Shown: positions 1 through 5,989, numbered from the stretch's first letter. The stretch is DNA of 13,265 nt from Methanomicrobia archaeon (GCA_016928455.1 JAFGKP010000041.1:1-13265); one strand, 5' to 3'. Numbers and translations are program-made. The notes: generated from the letters alone by a model not told the origin.

Positions 1-130
1 GAAGCGGCAGTCGAAGATACACGCGCACAATCCGCCCTGCATCAATGCGAAGGTGGGCGATATCGTGAAGATCGCGGAATGCAGACCACTGAGCAAGACG
101 AAGAGCTTCGTCGTGGTGGAGAAACGGTGA
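1..130 (+). CDS. rps17: 30S ribosomal protein S17P, C-terminal part (5' truncated)
   Basis: This open frame enters from the left edge (first full codon at position 2) and ends at TGA 128-130, giving 42 residues. They include the block HAHNPPCINAKVGDIVKIAE and the tail RPLSKTKSFVVVEKR. These match the conserved C-terminal OB-fold end of archaeal S17P, which binds 16S rRNA during small-subunit assembly. The gene order agrees: in archaea S17P directly precedes L14P, and rpl14 starts 84 bases downstream on the same strand. No terminator is visible in the gap, so the two are probably cotranscribed. Only the last third or so of the protein is here. Identification is firm. Confidence 0.95.
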   Translation, partial: KRQSKIHAHNPPCINAKVGDIVKIAECRPLSKTKSFVVVEKR

Positions 131-214
131 GGGTTCGCACGCAACGCAAGCTTTTAACCTGCCACAGGAAAGAAGTATAAGGACAACCGAGCGAGTGAAG
201 GAGCGCGAAGTAAG

Positions 215-613
215 ATGAAAGGGATAAAAGCGAAGATACCGCGGGCTTTGCCGACCGGTGCGCGGTTAGACTGCGTGGATAACACCGGTGCGAAGGTCCT
301 GCAGATTATTGCGGTGAAGGGGTATCGTGGCGTGAAGAACCGGTATCCAAAGGCAGGCATCGGGGATGTGGTCATCGCCACGGTGAAAAAGGGCAGGCCG
401 GAGATCAAGAAACAGATCGTGAAAGCGGTGATTGTGCGACAGCGGAAGGAGTTCCGGCGGCCGTCAGGGCTGCGGGTGAAGTTCGAGGATAACGCGGCCG
501 TTATTGTGGATGACAAGGGCATGCCGAAGGGCTCGGAGATTCGCGGACCCGTGGCTCGGGAAGCGGTAGAGCGCTACTCGAAGATCGCGTCGGCTGCGGC
601 GATCATCGTTTAG
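215..613 (+). CDS. rpl14: 50S ribosomal protein L14P
   Basis: This 132-residue protein has the usual length of archaeal L14P (uL14), a 23S rRNA-binding protein at the subunit interface that contributes to inter-subunit bridges. Visible family blocks are the N-terminal RLDCVDNTGAKVLQIIAVKG (about residues 18-37), the basic VIVRQRKEFRRPSGLRVKFE segment (about 74-93), and the C-terminal GPVAREAVERYSKIASAAAIIV region typical of archaeal and eukaryotic members. The ATG at 215 is preceded by AAGGAG (198-203), an acceptable Shine-Dalgarno with 11 nt spacing. It follows rps17 as expected. What is odd is what comes after: rpl24, rps4e and rpl5 normally follow, but here a tRNA gene and unrelated genes do. 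Confidence 0.97.
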   Translation: MKGIKAKIPRALPTGARLDCVDNTGAKVLQIIAVKGYRGVKNRYPKAGIGDVVIATVKKGRPEIKKQIVKAVIVRQRKEFRRPSGLRVKFEDNAAVIVDDKGMPKGSEIRGPVAREAVERYSKIASAAAIIV

Positions 614-624
614 CTGAGTTTGTT

Positions 625-660
625 TGGATAGATTGGATAGGTTAGGATAAGCTAGGATAC
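625..660 (+). repeat. Four GGATA units at 9-10 base intervals
   Basis: GGATA occurs at 626-630, 635-639, 645-649 and 655-659, each preceded by TT or TA, between the rpl14 stop and the tRNA-Leu gene. The spacing of 9, 10 and 10 bases is close to one helical turn. The units are not identical outside the core, so this may be a degenerate tandem array, a protein-binding cluster, or leader/spacer sequence processed away from the tRNA. No function can be assigned. Confidence 0.5.
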
Positions 661-666
661 AAGTAA

Positions 667-749
667 GCGGGGGTTACCGAGTGGACAAAGGTGGCAGACT
701 CAAGATCTGCTCCCGCAGGGGTTCGCGGGTTCGAATCCTGCCCCCCGCA
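667..749 (+). tRNA. tRNA-Leu, anticodon CAA
   Basis: The acceptor arm GCGGGGG (667-673) pairs exactly with CCCCCGC (742-748), followed by discriminator A at 749 as expected for leucine tRNA. The anticodon stem GCAGA/TCTGC (694-698, 706-710) encloses loop CTCAAGA, giving anticodon CAA at 701-703, which reads UUG. A long variable arm with CCC/GGG pairing (class II) and T arm GCGGG-TTCGAAT-CCTGC (725-741) complete the fold. CCA is not encoded and there is no intron. No clear TATA box is visible upstream, so the gene may be read from the ribosomal protein transcript. Confidence 0.96.
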
Positions 750-965
750 TTGGTTACTTCCCAGTTCTGAACTGTTTCCTTGCTTTTCGGTTTTGCTGTA
801 TTCTCCAGGGCGGTATTAATATTATCACTGCCTGTACCTAGCGATTATAGTCCGAAGGCGGTACAATTCAGGAGCGATGAAGTTTGCCATGCTCATACCT
901 CTGTTTGAAATTTGAAATAACTCACTTTCTCTATAGGGTTTGGGGCTTGATAGGGAAAAACAGAC
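750..965. other. Non-coding spacer, AT-rich
   Basis: Apart from the possible tRNA terminator there is little structure. The sequence GGCGGTA occurs twice (809-815 and 857-863). A TATTAATATTAT stretch (814-825) could be a TATA element for the methyltransferase, but it lies about 140 bases from its start. A 12-codon ATG frame at 877-915 has GGAG only 2 nt upstream and resembles no known leader. I see no RNA gene here. Confidence 0.4.
762..797 (+). terminator. Possible tRNA-Leu terminator: small palindrome then T-rich tract
   Basis: CAGTTC-T-GAACTG (762-774) is a perfect 6+1+6 inverted repeat thirteen bases after the tRNA. It is followed by a pyrimidine/T-rich run with TTT, TTTT and TTTT clusters (775-794). 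Archaeal polymerase terminates on oligo-T, so the T clusters alone could suffice. Assignment is tentative. Confidence 0.4.
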
Positions 966-1745
966 ATGAAACAATGGTATGAATCGCTATTCGAAAACTA
1001 CGCGCGGAAATACGATGACGAGGTCTTTGTGCAGGGGACGATTGGAGAATGTGATTTTATTGAGCGGGAAATAGGACATGACAAATCAGTTAAAATCATC
1101 GATATCGGCTGCGGTACAGGCCGGCACGCAGTTGAACTGGCCAAAAGGGGCTACACTGTTACGGCGATCGATCTGTCCGAATCGCAGCTGAAGAGCGCGA
1201 AAGAAAAAGCGAGAAAACAGGGGTTGAAAATCGACTTCCAAAAACTGGACGCGAGAAATCTCCCTTTTACGGGGGAATTCGATCTCGCCATAATGCTGTG
1301 CGAAGGCGGGTTTCCGTTGATGGAAACAGATGAAATGAATTTCGAGATACTCAAGAACGCGACCAGGTCGCTGAAAGATAATGGGAAGTTCATATTTACG
1401 ACCTTGAACGGATTGTTCCCGCTGTATCATTCCGTGGAAAAATTCTGCGCCTCAGAAGGCAAGGAGGGTAACGCGACCTATAAGAGCAACACCTTTGATC
1501 TGATGACGTTTCGCGATCACAATACTACTGTATTCGAAGACGACGCGGGGAACAAAAAAGAACTCAACTGCAACGAGCGTTATTATGTGCCCAGCGAAAT
1601 AACCTGGCTTTTGAAGACCCTTGGATATAAAAAGATAGATATTTTCGGAGCAAAACTGGGTGCTTTCTCCAGAAAAGATAAACTCACCCCGGAAGATTTT
1701 GAAATGCTCGTAATCGCGAAGAAGGGAGAAGACAGAGTGGATTAA
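966..1745 (+). CDS. Class I SAM-dependent methyltransferase
   Basis: This 259-residue Rossmann-fold methyltransferase transfers a methyl group from S-adenosylmethionine; the substrate is unknown. Motif I is clear at residues 44-52 (IIDIGCGTG), followed by an acidic strand end in VTAIDLS (about 64-70) that would bind the ribose hydroxyls. A DAR block near residue 95 is the adenine-contact region, and FDLAIMLCEGGFPL is the motif IV region. The N-terminus (WYESLFENYARKYDDEVF) resembles small-molecule methyltransferases of the Methyltransf_11/25 type with a Y-x-x-Y-D lead-in. No good Shine-Dalgarno precedes the ATG. The gene is AT-richer and lysine-richer than its neighbours: hand counts of two 60-base lines give 42-45% GC, against 65% for one line of AMMECR1. 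It sits alone next to a tRNA, which suggests transfer. Confidence 0.85.
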   Translation: MKQWYESLFENYARKYDDEVFVQGTIGECDFIEREIGHDKSVKIIDIGCGTGRHAVELAKRGYTVTAIDLSESQLKSAKEKARKQGLKIDFQKLDARNLPFTGEFDLAIMLCEGGFPLMETDEMNFEILKNATRSLKDNGKFIFTTLNGLFPLYHSVEKFCASEGKEGNATYKSNTFDLMTFRDHNTTVFEDDAGNKKELNCNERYYVPSEITWLLKTLGYKKIDIFGAKLGAFSRKDKLTPEDFEMLVIAKKGEDRVD

Positions 1746-1906
1746 GAGCAAAAAGTCGTTTACCAGATGCGGTATAACGAGATAAGATCAATACATGCGA
1801 AGTACAGGGATATAATAAGCTTAGGCATCGAAAACATGCTGCTGTATTGTTGGAACTAATGGCCGGAGACGCAGAAGAAATAAGCGATCTGCAAGAAATA
1901 AGATAA
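1746..1906 (+). pseudogene. Possible frameshifted coding remnant
   Basis: Two overlapping open frames look protein-like but neither forms a normal gene. One continues in the methyltransferase frame straight after its stop and contains ATG 1767 (MRYNEIRSIHAKYRDIISLG), ending at TAA 1857-1859. The other lies in the next frame, has no good start, and ends AAVLLELMAGDAEEISDLQE plus two residues before TAA 1904-1906. Joining them near 1825-1835 would give one charged, helical protein of roughly 55-60 residues, so a single frameshift could have broken a small gene. I do not recognise the family. It may equally be chance coding potential. Confidence 0.3.
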
Positions 1907-2223
1907 TCATTATATCGTGGAAACGTGGAAACCGAATATTTGTTTATTCTATGCTCGGAGGTCGCATATAAGCCTTCTGGTTTCGTGCACGCTCAGCTCA
2001 TGGACACCACAATCACGCCTCAGGACCGCCCGCACGGTCAGATGGTATGGAGCTGGAAGAAAGCGGTAACACTCGGAAAGATCACGCAATTTAGAAACGC
2101 CTTCGGGCACAGCAAAGGCCGCCCGGAATCTTTAAATAGCTTGATCCTTTATTGAGGGAGTGAGCAGCGGACTCGCGATTTGAATGGAGCGCTTGACGCG
2201 AATTCCTGCTCTGTGTCAGTGCG
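1907..2223. other. Spacer before AMMECR1, no convincing gene
   Basis: It contains a perfect 8-base tandem duplication, CGTGGAAA twice (1916-1931). A GTG-started frame (1925-2155, 76 codons) runs through the AMMECR1 promoter, has no Shine-Dalgarno and no recognisable motif, so I do not call it a gene. A TATA box (2131-2138) serves the next gene. A short ATG frame (2184-2234) encodes MERLTRIPALCQCDDC and overlaps the AMMECR1 start; it may be an upstream open frame or chance. Confidence 0.45.
2131..2138 (+). promoter_or_regulatory. TATA box for AMMECR1-ferredoxin
   Basis: TTTAAATA is a good archaeal TATA element. A start site about 26 nt downstream would fall near 2160, giving a leader of roughly 60-80 nt before the AMMECR1 start, longer than other leaders in this window. 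Confidence 0.55.
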
Positions 2224-2808
2224 ATGACTGCTGAGAGGATCATGCTCACAGAGGAAGAGGGAAAGCGTGGGTTAGAGCTTGCACGTGCGGCGATTACGGA
2301 GTATTTACGGACGAACACGAAAATAAGCGCTCCGACCGATCTGTCGCCGCGCTTTGACGAGTATCGCGGTGTCTTCGTGACCTTAAAGGTCTTCGGTGCG
2401 CTCAGGGGCTGTATCGGCTTCCCGTATCCCGCGTTCCCGCTGAAGGAGGCGATCGTCGAGGCGGCCATCTCCGCTGCGGTCGGCGATCCCCGATTCCCGG
2501 CGGTTACGTTACATGAATTTAAGGACGTGAGTATCGAACTCACGGTGCTTACCTTGCCGCAGGTATTGAAGGTGAAGCCCCAGGAGATGCCCCGGCATAT
2601 CGCGGTTGGCAGGCACGGTTTGATCGTGAAGCGCGGGATACAGACAGGCCTTTTACTCCCGCAAGTAGCGACCGAATTTGGCTGGGACGCGGAGGAGTTC
2701 CTCTGCCAGACCTGCTGGAAAGCAGGCGTTCCGCAGGACGCATGGCTCAATGAGGAGACCGAGGTGAGCACCTTTGAAGGCCAGATCTTTTCGGAGGAAA
2801 CAACCTGA
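2224..2808 (+). CDS. AMMECR1 domain protein
   Basis: This 194-residue protein matches the length and blocks of the AMMECR1 family, present in archaea, bacteria and eukaryotes and typified by Pyrococcus PH0010. The hallmark LRGCIGFPYPAFPLKEAI lies at about residues 59-76 and is followed by AAISAAVGDPRFPAV. Further conserved blocks are VGRHGLIVKRGIQTGLLLPQ, FLCQTCWKAGVP and the tail with FEGQIFSEE. The biochemical activity is not established; the invariant Cys and Arg of LRGCIG suggest a binding or catalytic pocket. In many prokaryotes the domain travels with MEMO and radical-SAM proteins (AmmeMemoRadiSam); neither is here. The ATG at 2242 is an alternative start that fits family N-termini slightly better. 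The ferredoxin follows at once and is probably in the same operon. Confidence 0.93.
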   Translation: MTAERIMLTEEEGKRGLELARAAITEYLRTNTKISAPTDLSPRFDEYRGVFVTLKVFGALRGCIGFPYPAFPLKEAIVEAAISAAVGDPRFPAVTLHEFKDVSIELTVLTLPQVLKVKPQEMPRHIAVGRHGLIVKRGIQTGLLLPQVATEFGWDAEEFLCQTCWKAGVPQDAWLNEETEVSTFEGQIFSEETT

Positions 2809-2813
2809 AAACG

Positions 2814-2993
2814 ATGATTGAGATAGATCGGTATAAATGTGGTTACTGTGGTGGCTGCGTCTCAGTCTGTCCCGCGGATGCGATCGAGCTGGTGGGCACG
2901 TGGATAAAGATCGACGAGGAGAAATGCACCAGTTGTAAAGCGTGCGTGAACATCTGTCCCGTGGGCGCATTGACACTGCTGAAGGACGAGTGA
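2814..2993 (+). CDS. 2[4Fe-4S] ferredoxin, short
   Basis: From the ATG at 2814 this encodes 59 residues, a soluble low-potential electron carrier. Two complete cluster-binding motifs of the form CxxCxxCxxxCP are visible: C9, C12, C15, C19-P and C38, C41, C44, C48-P. Each motif should supply three ligands to one cubane and the fourth to the other. The core IDRYKCGYCGGCVSVCP resembles small ferredoxins common in methanogens. Start choice is uncertain. The ATG has GGAGG (2793-2797) 16 nt upstream, too far. An in-frame CTG at 2805, overlapping the AMMECR1 stop by two bases, has that same GGAGG at 7 nt and would add three residues (L/M-K-T). The overlap or near-overlap with AMMECR1 implies cotranscription and perhaps functional linkage. 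Confidence 0.95.
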   Translation: MIEIDRYKCGYCGGCVSVCPADAIELVGTWIKIDEEKCTSCKACVNICPVGALTLLKDE

Positions 2994-3060
2994 GTGTCCA
3001 GAGACAACTGAAAAACGCGGTGATAACGCCAGAATTGCTTTCCCCTGCCGGACTGGGAAC

Positions 3061-3519
3061 TCATCTGAACTTCTTCACATAGACGAACGCGTCCTCGCCA
3101 TCAGCGTAATACCCCGTCACCGTGTAGGCCAGGCGGTATCCTTGCTTCTCATAGAAGCGAATCGCCCCCGAATTGCTTATCCGAACCTCGAGGGTAATGG
3201 TAGTAAATGACTCGTTGAGGAAGGCGAGTTCGAGCGCAGTTATCAATTCCTCACCGACACCACATCGTCGATACCGCTTTTCCACCGCGATCCCGGAGAT
3301 ATGGCCGTGGCCGCCCCGGATCGCGCCGCCGACGAACCCGAAAAGTATTTCCTTGCCACTCGATCCCGGTGCTAGGGCTACGAAAAAGTACTGCTCGGCG
3401 GTATCGAAGAACTCCGCAATGTCCTCCGCGGTGTTTACCGTCCTGATATTCCGCTTCCAAAGCCGTACTATACCCTCCAAATCAGACCGCTCTGCTTTCT
3501 TGAGCCTAAAAACCGTCAT
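3061..3519 (-). CDS. GNAT family N-acetyltransferase (RimI-like)
   Basis: The protein has 152 residues from the ATG at 3519. The GNAT fold transfers acetyl from acetyl-CoA to an amine. Motif A is visible as GIAVEKRYRRCGVGEELI (about residues 76-93), where RRCGVG is the pyrophosphate-binding loop. Motif B follows as LEVRISNSGAIRFYEKQGYR (about 110-129), the form found in RimI/Ard1-type N-alpha-acetyltransferases acting on protein N-termini. The target here is not known. The frame is open upstream to another ATG at 3549, but a TATA-like TATTTTTA (3554-3561, minus strand) sits only a few bases before that ATG. A transcript from it would start near 3533, favouring 3519. The domain also begins at VFRLKKAERSDL, immediately after the downstream Met. 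It diverges from the DUF357 gene. Confidence 0.88.
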   Translation of the reverse strand: MTVFRLKKAERSDLEGIVRLWKRNIRTVNTAEDIAEFFDTAEQYFFVALAPGSSGKEILFGFVGGAIRGGHGHISGIAVEKRYRRCGVGEELITALELAFLNESFTTITLEVRISNSGAIRFYEKQGYRLAYTVTGYYADGEDAFVYVKKFR

Positions 3520-3553
3520 TAATCTTGCCACACTTCTCTTCGCCTTCATCCCT

Positions 3554-3561
3554 TAAAAATA
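3554..3561 (-). promoter_or_regulatory. TATA-like element for the acetyltransferase gene
   Basis: On the minus strand this reads TATTTTTA. A start about 25 nt downstream (near 3533) would leave a leader of about 14 nt before the ATG at 3519. It lies in the spacer shared with the divergent DUF357 gene. Confidence 0.4.
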
Positions 3562-3631
3562 CGTGCGATTTCTTACGCTCATTTCGTCTTTTTGCGCCCT
3601 GTAAGGAAGCCTCGGTACGCACCGGGGGTGG

Positions 3632-3639
3632 GTATTTAT
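3632..3639 (+). promoter_or_regulatory. TATA box for DUF357 gene
   Basis: GTATTTAT lies about 40 bases before the ATG at 3677. The predicted start near 3661 leaves a leader of about 16 nt that contains GGAG (3665-3668), 8 nt from the ATG. The box overlaps an upstream in-frame ATG at 3638, which argues against that ATG being the start. Confidence 0.55.
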
Positions 3640-3676
3640 GCGGCGATCGGTATTGAGTAGAATCGGAGTACGAAGA

Positions 3677-3913
3677 ATGAACGAGCCGGAACGAATCACA
3701 AAGGATCTCACGCTGTTCGAGCGGAGTTTGATCGAGCTCGATTCGGTCGCACTCACAGTCGATGAGGAGACCGTGGTGGCGCACGCGAAACGGTATTACG
3801 CGGACACGCAGTATTATCTCAACATGGGCGATTATTTCACCGCATTCGGCTGCATCAACTACGCTCACGGGTTGGTTGACTGCATCCGAACTGTAAAGGG
3901 CTTGATACCCTGA
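3677..3913 (+). CDS. DUF357 family protein
   Basis: This small helical archaeal protein of 78 residues matches the family (Pfam DUF357, usually under 100 residues). The diagnostic C-terminal half is clear: AKRYYADTQYYLNMGDYFTA (about residues 37-56) followed by FGCINYAHGLVDCIRTVKGL (about 57-76). The family motif is an alternating Tyr/Phe-rich helix and a conserved G-D-Y-x-x-A-F-G-x-I-N-Y-A-H-G. Function is unknown. I chose the ATG at 3677 because GGAG sits 8 nt upstream, a TATA box sits at the right distance, and the 13 extra residues from the ATG at 3638 (basic, not family-like) would fall inside the promoter. It ends 50 bases from the convergent peptidase gene. Confidence 0.88.
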   Translation: MNEPERITKDLTLFERSLIELDSVALTVDEETVVAHAKRYYADTQYYLNMGDYFTAFGCINYAHGLVDCIRTVKGLIP

Positions 3914-3963
3914 GCGCCCTCTGCCGTTCTTGCATATGAGCAATCAGGGTAGCTCAAACCACA

Positions 3964-4872
3964 CTACATAACTGCGACAGCATAACCGATCAGAAATCCA
4001 ATGATAGCGCCGGTATTCAGGAATGGCAGGCCGGCGTGTGGTTTCCCGCGGCCTGCAATGCTGGTCAGTGCTGCGTAGCCTATGAGCGTACCAAGGAGCG
4101 CGCCGAGCGCAGGTGCATTGATCAGATCGAAGAACTGCAGCGCATCAGGGAGCGCATTTGCGGAGACAACGAGCACAGAGGGGATAATCGCATCACCGAG
4201 CCCCATAAAGAAACCCTCTTCCATCTCGCTCCCCTTGAGGAGTGAGAAGTGCAAATGTCGCGGTAGCACGAAGAGGACAGGCATGTGGAGATCCACCACC
4301 GACTCGGCCAGCGAGACCATATGCTTCGTCTTGTAAACCGCAATGGCGTCGTAGACCAGCAAGATAATCATGAGGAGCAGCACGGGAAGGATGCCGAGCG
4401 AGATGCCGAAGATCGCCGCCGCGCCACCGCCGATGAGCAGCCCGGTTATGTCCAGCACGTACCACTCAGGATACGTAAAGAGCAGGAGGGCGAGCGCAAT
4501 CGTAACCAGCTCTGGCAGAAAGCGGTACGGCAGGAGCACGACCATTACGTAATAGATCGTCAAGGCCACCGCGGCGAGCATGACGAAATAAACGAGCTTC
4601 TCGCCGCCGTATTTGAGCACGATAAGGATGAACGCGGTAAAGGCGATGATAAAGCCGAAGAAGTACAGCGGATTCCAGAGCGATTCAGGATTCTCGAACG
4701 CCTGCATACCTGCGGCGTCGAGTGGCGCGGCGAGCAGCACGGCGAGTAGTTGCGTGATCAGGATGAAACACCCCATGCACAGAAAGAGCAAGATGCTCGC
4801 TTTATGCTCTTCCCGGTCTTCCTCGAGATCGCTCTTATCTTCTTCCGTGCTCTCTGGCATGGTTTTGCGCAC
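3964..4872 (-). CDS. Presenilin-like intramembrane aspartyl protease (A22, PSH type)
   Basis: This 302-residue multispanning membrane protein has an acidic, charged N-terminal cytosolic stretch (residues 1-24). About nine hydrophobic segments follow, as in presenilin/signal peptide peptidase homologues of archaea. Both catalytic aspartates are in the expected motifs: YD at Y174-D175 within LLVYDAIAVYKTKH, and GLGD at 224-227 (D227) within MGLGDAIIPSVLV. A PAL-equivalent segment follows at about 278-286 (PHAGLPFLN). The enzyme would cleave transmembrane helices inside the bilayer; natural substrates in archaea are unknown. The listed start is GTG (4870-4872); an ATG four codons later (4858-4860) is equally plausible. 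A TTATAAAAAA run (4875-4884, TTTTTTATAA on the coding strand) lies just upstream but is rather close to both starts. Confidence 0.92.
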   Translation of the reverse strand: MRKTMPESTEEDKSDLEEDREEHKASILLFLCMGCFILITQLLAVLLAAPLDAAGMQAFENPESLWNPLYFFGFIIAFTAFILIVLKYGGEKLVYFVMLAAVALTIYYVMVVLLPYRFLPELVTIALALLLFTYPEWYVLDITGLLIGGGAAAIFGISLGILPVLLLMIILLVYDAIAVYKTKHMVSLAESVVDLHMPVLFVLPRHLHFSLLKGSEMEEGFFMGLGDAIIPSVLVVSANALPDALQFFDLINAPALGALLGTLIGYAALTSIAGRGKPHAGLPFLNTGAIIGFLIGYAVAVM

Positions 4873-5020
4873 CGTTATAAAAAACGTTGGGCAGTAAAGG
4901 TTAAAACTTGCGAGCTATCAACTACTGCTGCTTCTGCACGCAACTCCTCGGTCAAATAGGGGACAAGAAGCAGGTGCGGTACCAGATCTAGAGTATCGTG
5001 CTCATGCACTCATACATACG
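4873..5020. other. Spacer between cofD and the presenilin-like gene
   Basis: It holds the AT-rich element 4874-4884 (TTTTTTATAAC on the minus strand), the likely promoter of the peptidase gene. I see no other ordered structure and no strong T-run terminator for cofD. Confidence 0.35.
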
Positions 5021-5950
5021 CTAACGCGAGAACTTCTCCTTCAGGAACGTTGCTATTCGCTTACTATCCCGCTCCTTTTTCATCAGGATATCGGTTTGTA
5101 GCACCTCAACACCTTCGGCTGCAGTGCACACGTCACGTTTATCGATGATCAGCATGTCCAGCAGGTCTTTATAACAGGAATATACGCCATACGGTGATAC
5201 CTCAAAACCCTTGGCACGCATGAATTTGCCCGCAGGGCCGCTTACCGCCGCTGTGCCCACGATCGGTGATATGGCAACCACGACCTTCCATTTCAGCAAC
5301 GCTCGCACACCTTCGAGGGCAAGAATAGGACCGATACTCGTTACCGGATTGCTCGGCCCGAAGAGCACGAGCGGGTCGGTTTTATCCTCCAGTGCTGCTA
5401 TCACTTCCGCGGACGGCTTTACTGACTCAATACCCTCAAATTGCACGTCAAGCACGTCCGGTTCGCCTCTACGCTCGACCCAGAACTCCTGGAAATGAAG
5501 CTCGCCTTCGGGTGTGAGGATTTTTGTGCGTATCATGGCGGGCGCGTCGGTCATCGGGAGAATAGTAATCCGCTCGGGTATGCCAAAGCTCCGTGCAAGC
5601 GCAGCAGTCGCCTCAGTCAGGCTCTTGCCCCGCCGTAGCAGTTCAGATCGCGCGATATGCGTCGCTCTATCCCGGTCTCCGATCATCAAGCGCTCTGGAT
5701 TCGGCAAGTCTTGCAGAGCGGCATGCGTGCTGAAACTGTCGTTTTTGAGTCCCCACCAGGTCTCCTTGTTGATCAGCCCGCCTAACGTATAGAGCACGGA
5801 ATCGAGATCAGGGCAGAGCAAGTTCCCTGAGATCCAGAGGTCTTCTGCAGTATTCACAATGATCGTGAGCCGCTCGTCCTTAAAGACCTTCTCGAGCCCC
5901 GTTAGCAGCTTCGGCGTGCCCGTGCCACCGGAAAGAATGATCATACTCAT
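5021..5950 (-). CDS. cofD: LPPG:Fo 2-phospho-L-lactate transferase (F420 biosynthesis)
   Basis: This 309-residue protein has the length typical of CofD. It transfers the phospholactyl group from lactyl-2-diphospho-5'-guanosine (or the enolpyruvyl form) to Fo, giving F420-0 or its dehydro form; it is cytoplasmic. Conserved blocks are the N-terminal SGGTGTPKLLTGL (7-19) nucleotide-binding loop, the IVNTAEDLWISGNLLCPDLD segment (31-50) with acidic residues that coordinate metal near Fo, and FGPSNPVTSIGPIL (197-210). SPIVGTAAVSGPAGKFM is a further family block. F420 is the hydride carrier of methanogenesis and its reversal, consistent with ftr nearby. No CofE or CofC is in the window. A TATA element 25 nt upstream of the ATG suggests a leaderless mRNA. 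Confidence 0.97.
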   Translation of the reverse strand: MSMIILSGGTGTPKLLTGLEKVFKDERLTIIVNTAEDLWISGNLLCPDLDSVLYTLGGLINKETWWGLKNDSFSTHAALQDLPNPERLMIGDRDRATHIARSELLRRGKSLTEATAALARSFGIPERITILPMTDAPAMIRTKILTPEGELHFQEFWVERRGEPDVLDVQFEGIESVKPSAEVIAALEDKTDPLVLFGPSNPVTSIGPILALEGVRALLKWKVVVAISPIVGTAAVSGPAGKFMRAKGFEVSPYGVYSCYKDLLDMLIIDKRDVCTAAEGVEVLQTDILMKKERDSKRIATFLKEKFSR

Positions 5951-5970
5951 CCAAAGAATGAGCGACTCTA

Positions 5971-5980
5971 TTAATAATTA
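5971..5980 (-). promoter_or_regulatory. TATA element of cofD (leaderless)
   Basis: TAATTATTAA on the minus strand is centred about 25.5 nt from the first base of the cofD ATG (5950). This is the spacing expected between an archaeal TATA box and the transcription start, so transcription probably begins at or next to the ATG. Confidence 0.55.
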
Positions 5981-5989
5981 TGGACGGAC

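Noticed and set aside
877..915. 12-codon ATG frame with GGAG upstream before the methyltransferase
   Set aside because: The GGAG is only 2 nt from the ATG and the peptide has no attenuation-like composition; likely chance.
1925..2155. GTG-started 76-codon frame after the methyltransferase
   Set aside because: No Shine-Dalgarno, no recognisable motif, and its end runs through the TATA box of AMMECR1; treated as non-coding spacer.
667..2223. Integrated element with duplicated tRNA 3' end
   Set aside because: No second copy of the tRNA-Leu 3' end and no integrase in the window, so only a transfer hint is reported.
2091..2771. 226-codon minus-strand frame
   Set aside because: Antisense shadow of AMMECR1, whose conserved LRGCIG and other blocks make the plus-strand gene certain.
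2994..3060. Possible terminator between convergent ferredoxin and acetyltransferase genes
   Set aside because: No T-run of five or more on either strand in the right place and no clear hairpin.
4285..4749. 154-codon plus-strand frame rich in charged residues
   Set aside because: Shadow of the presenilin-like protease; the odd R/E/H/Q-rich composition is typical of antisense translation of membrane helices.
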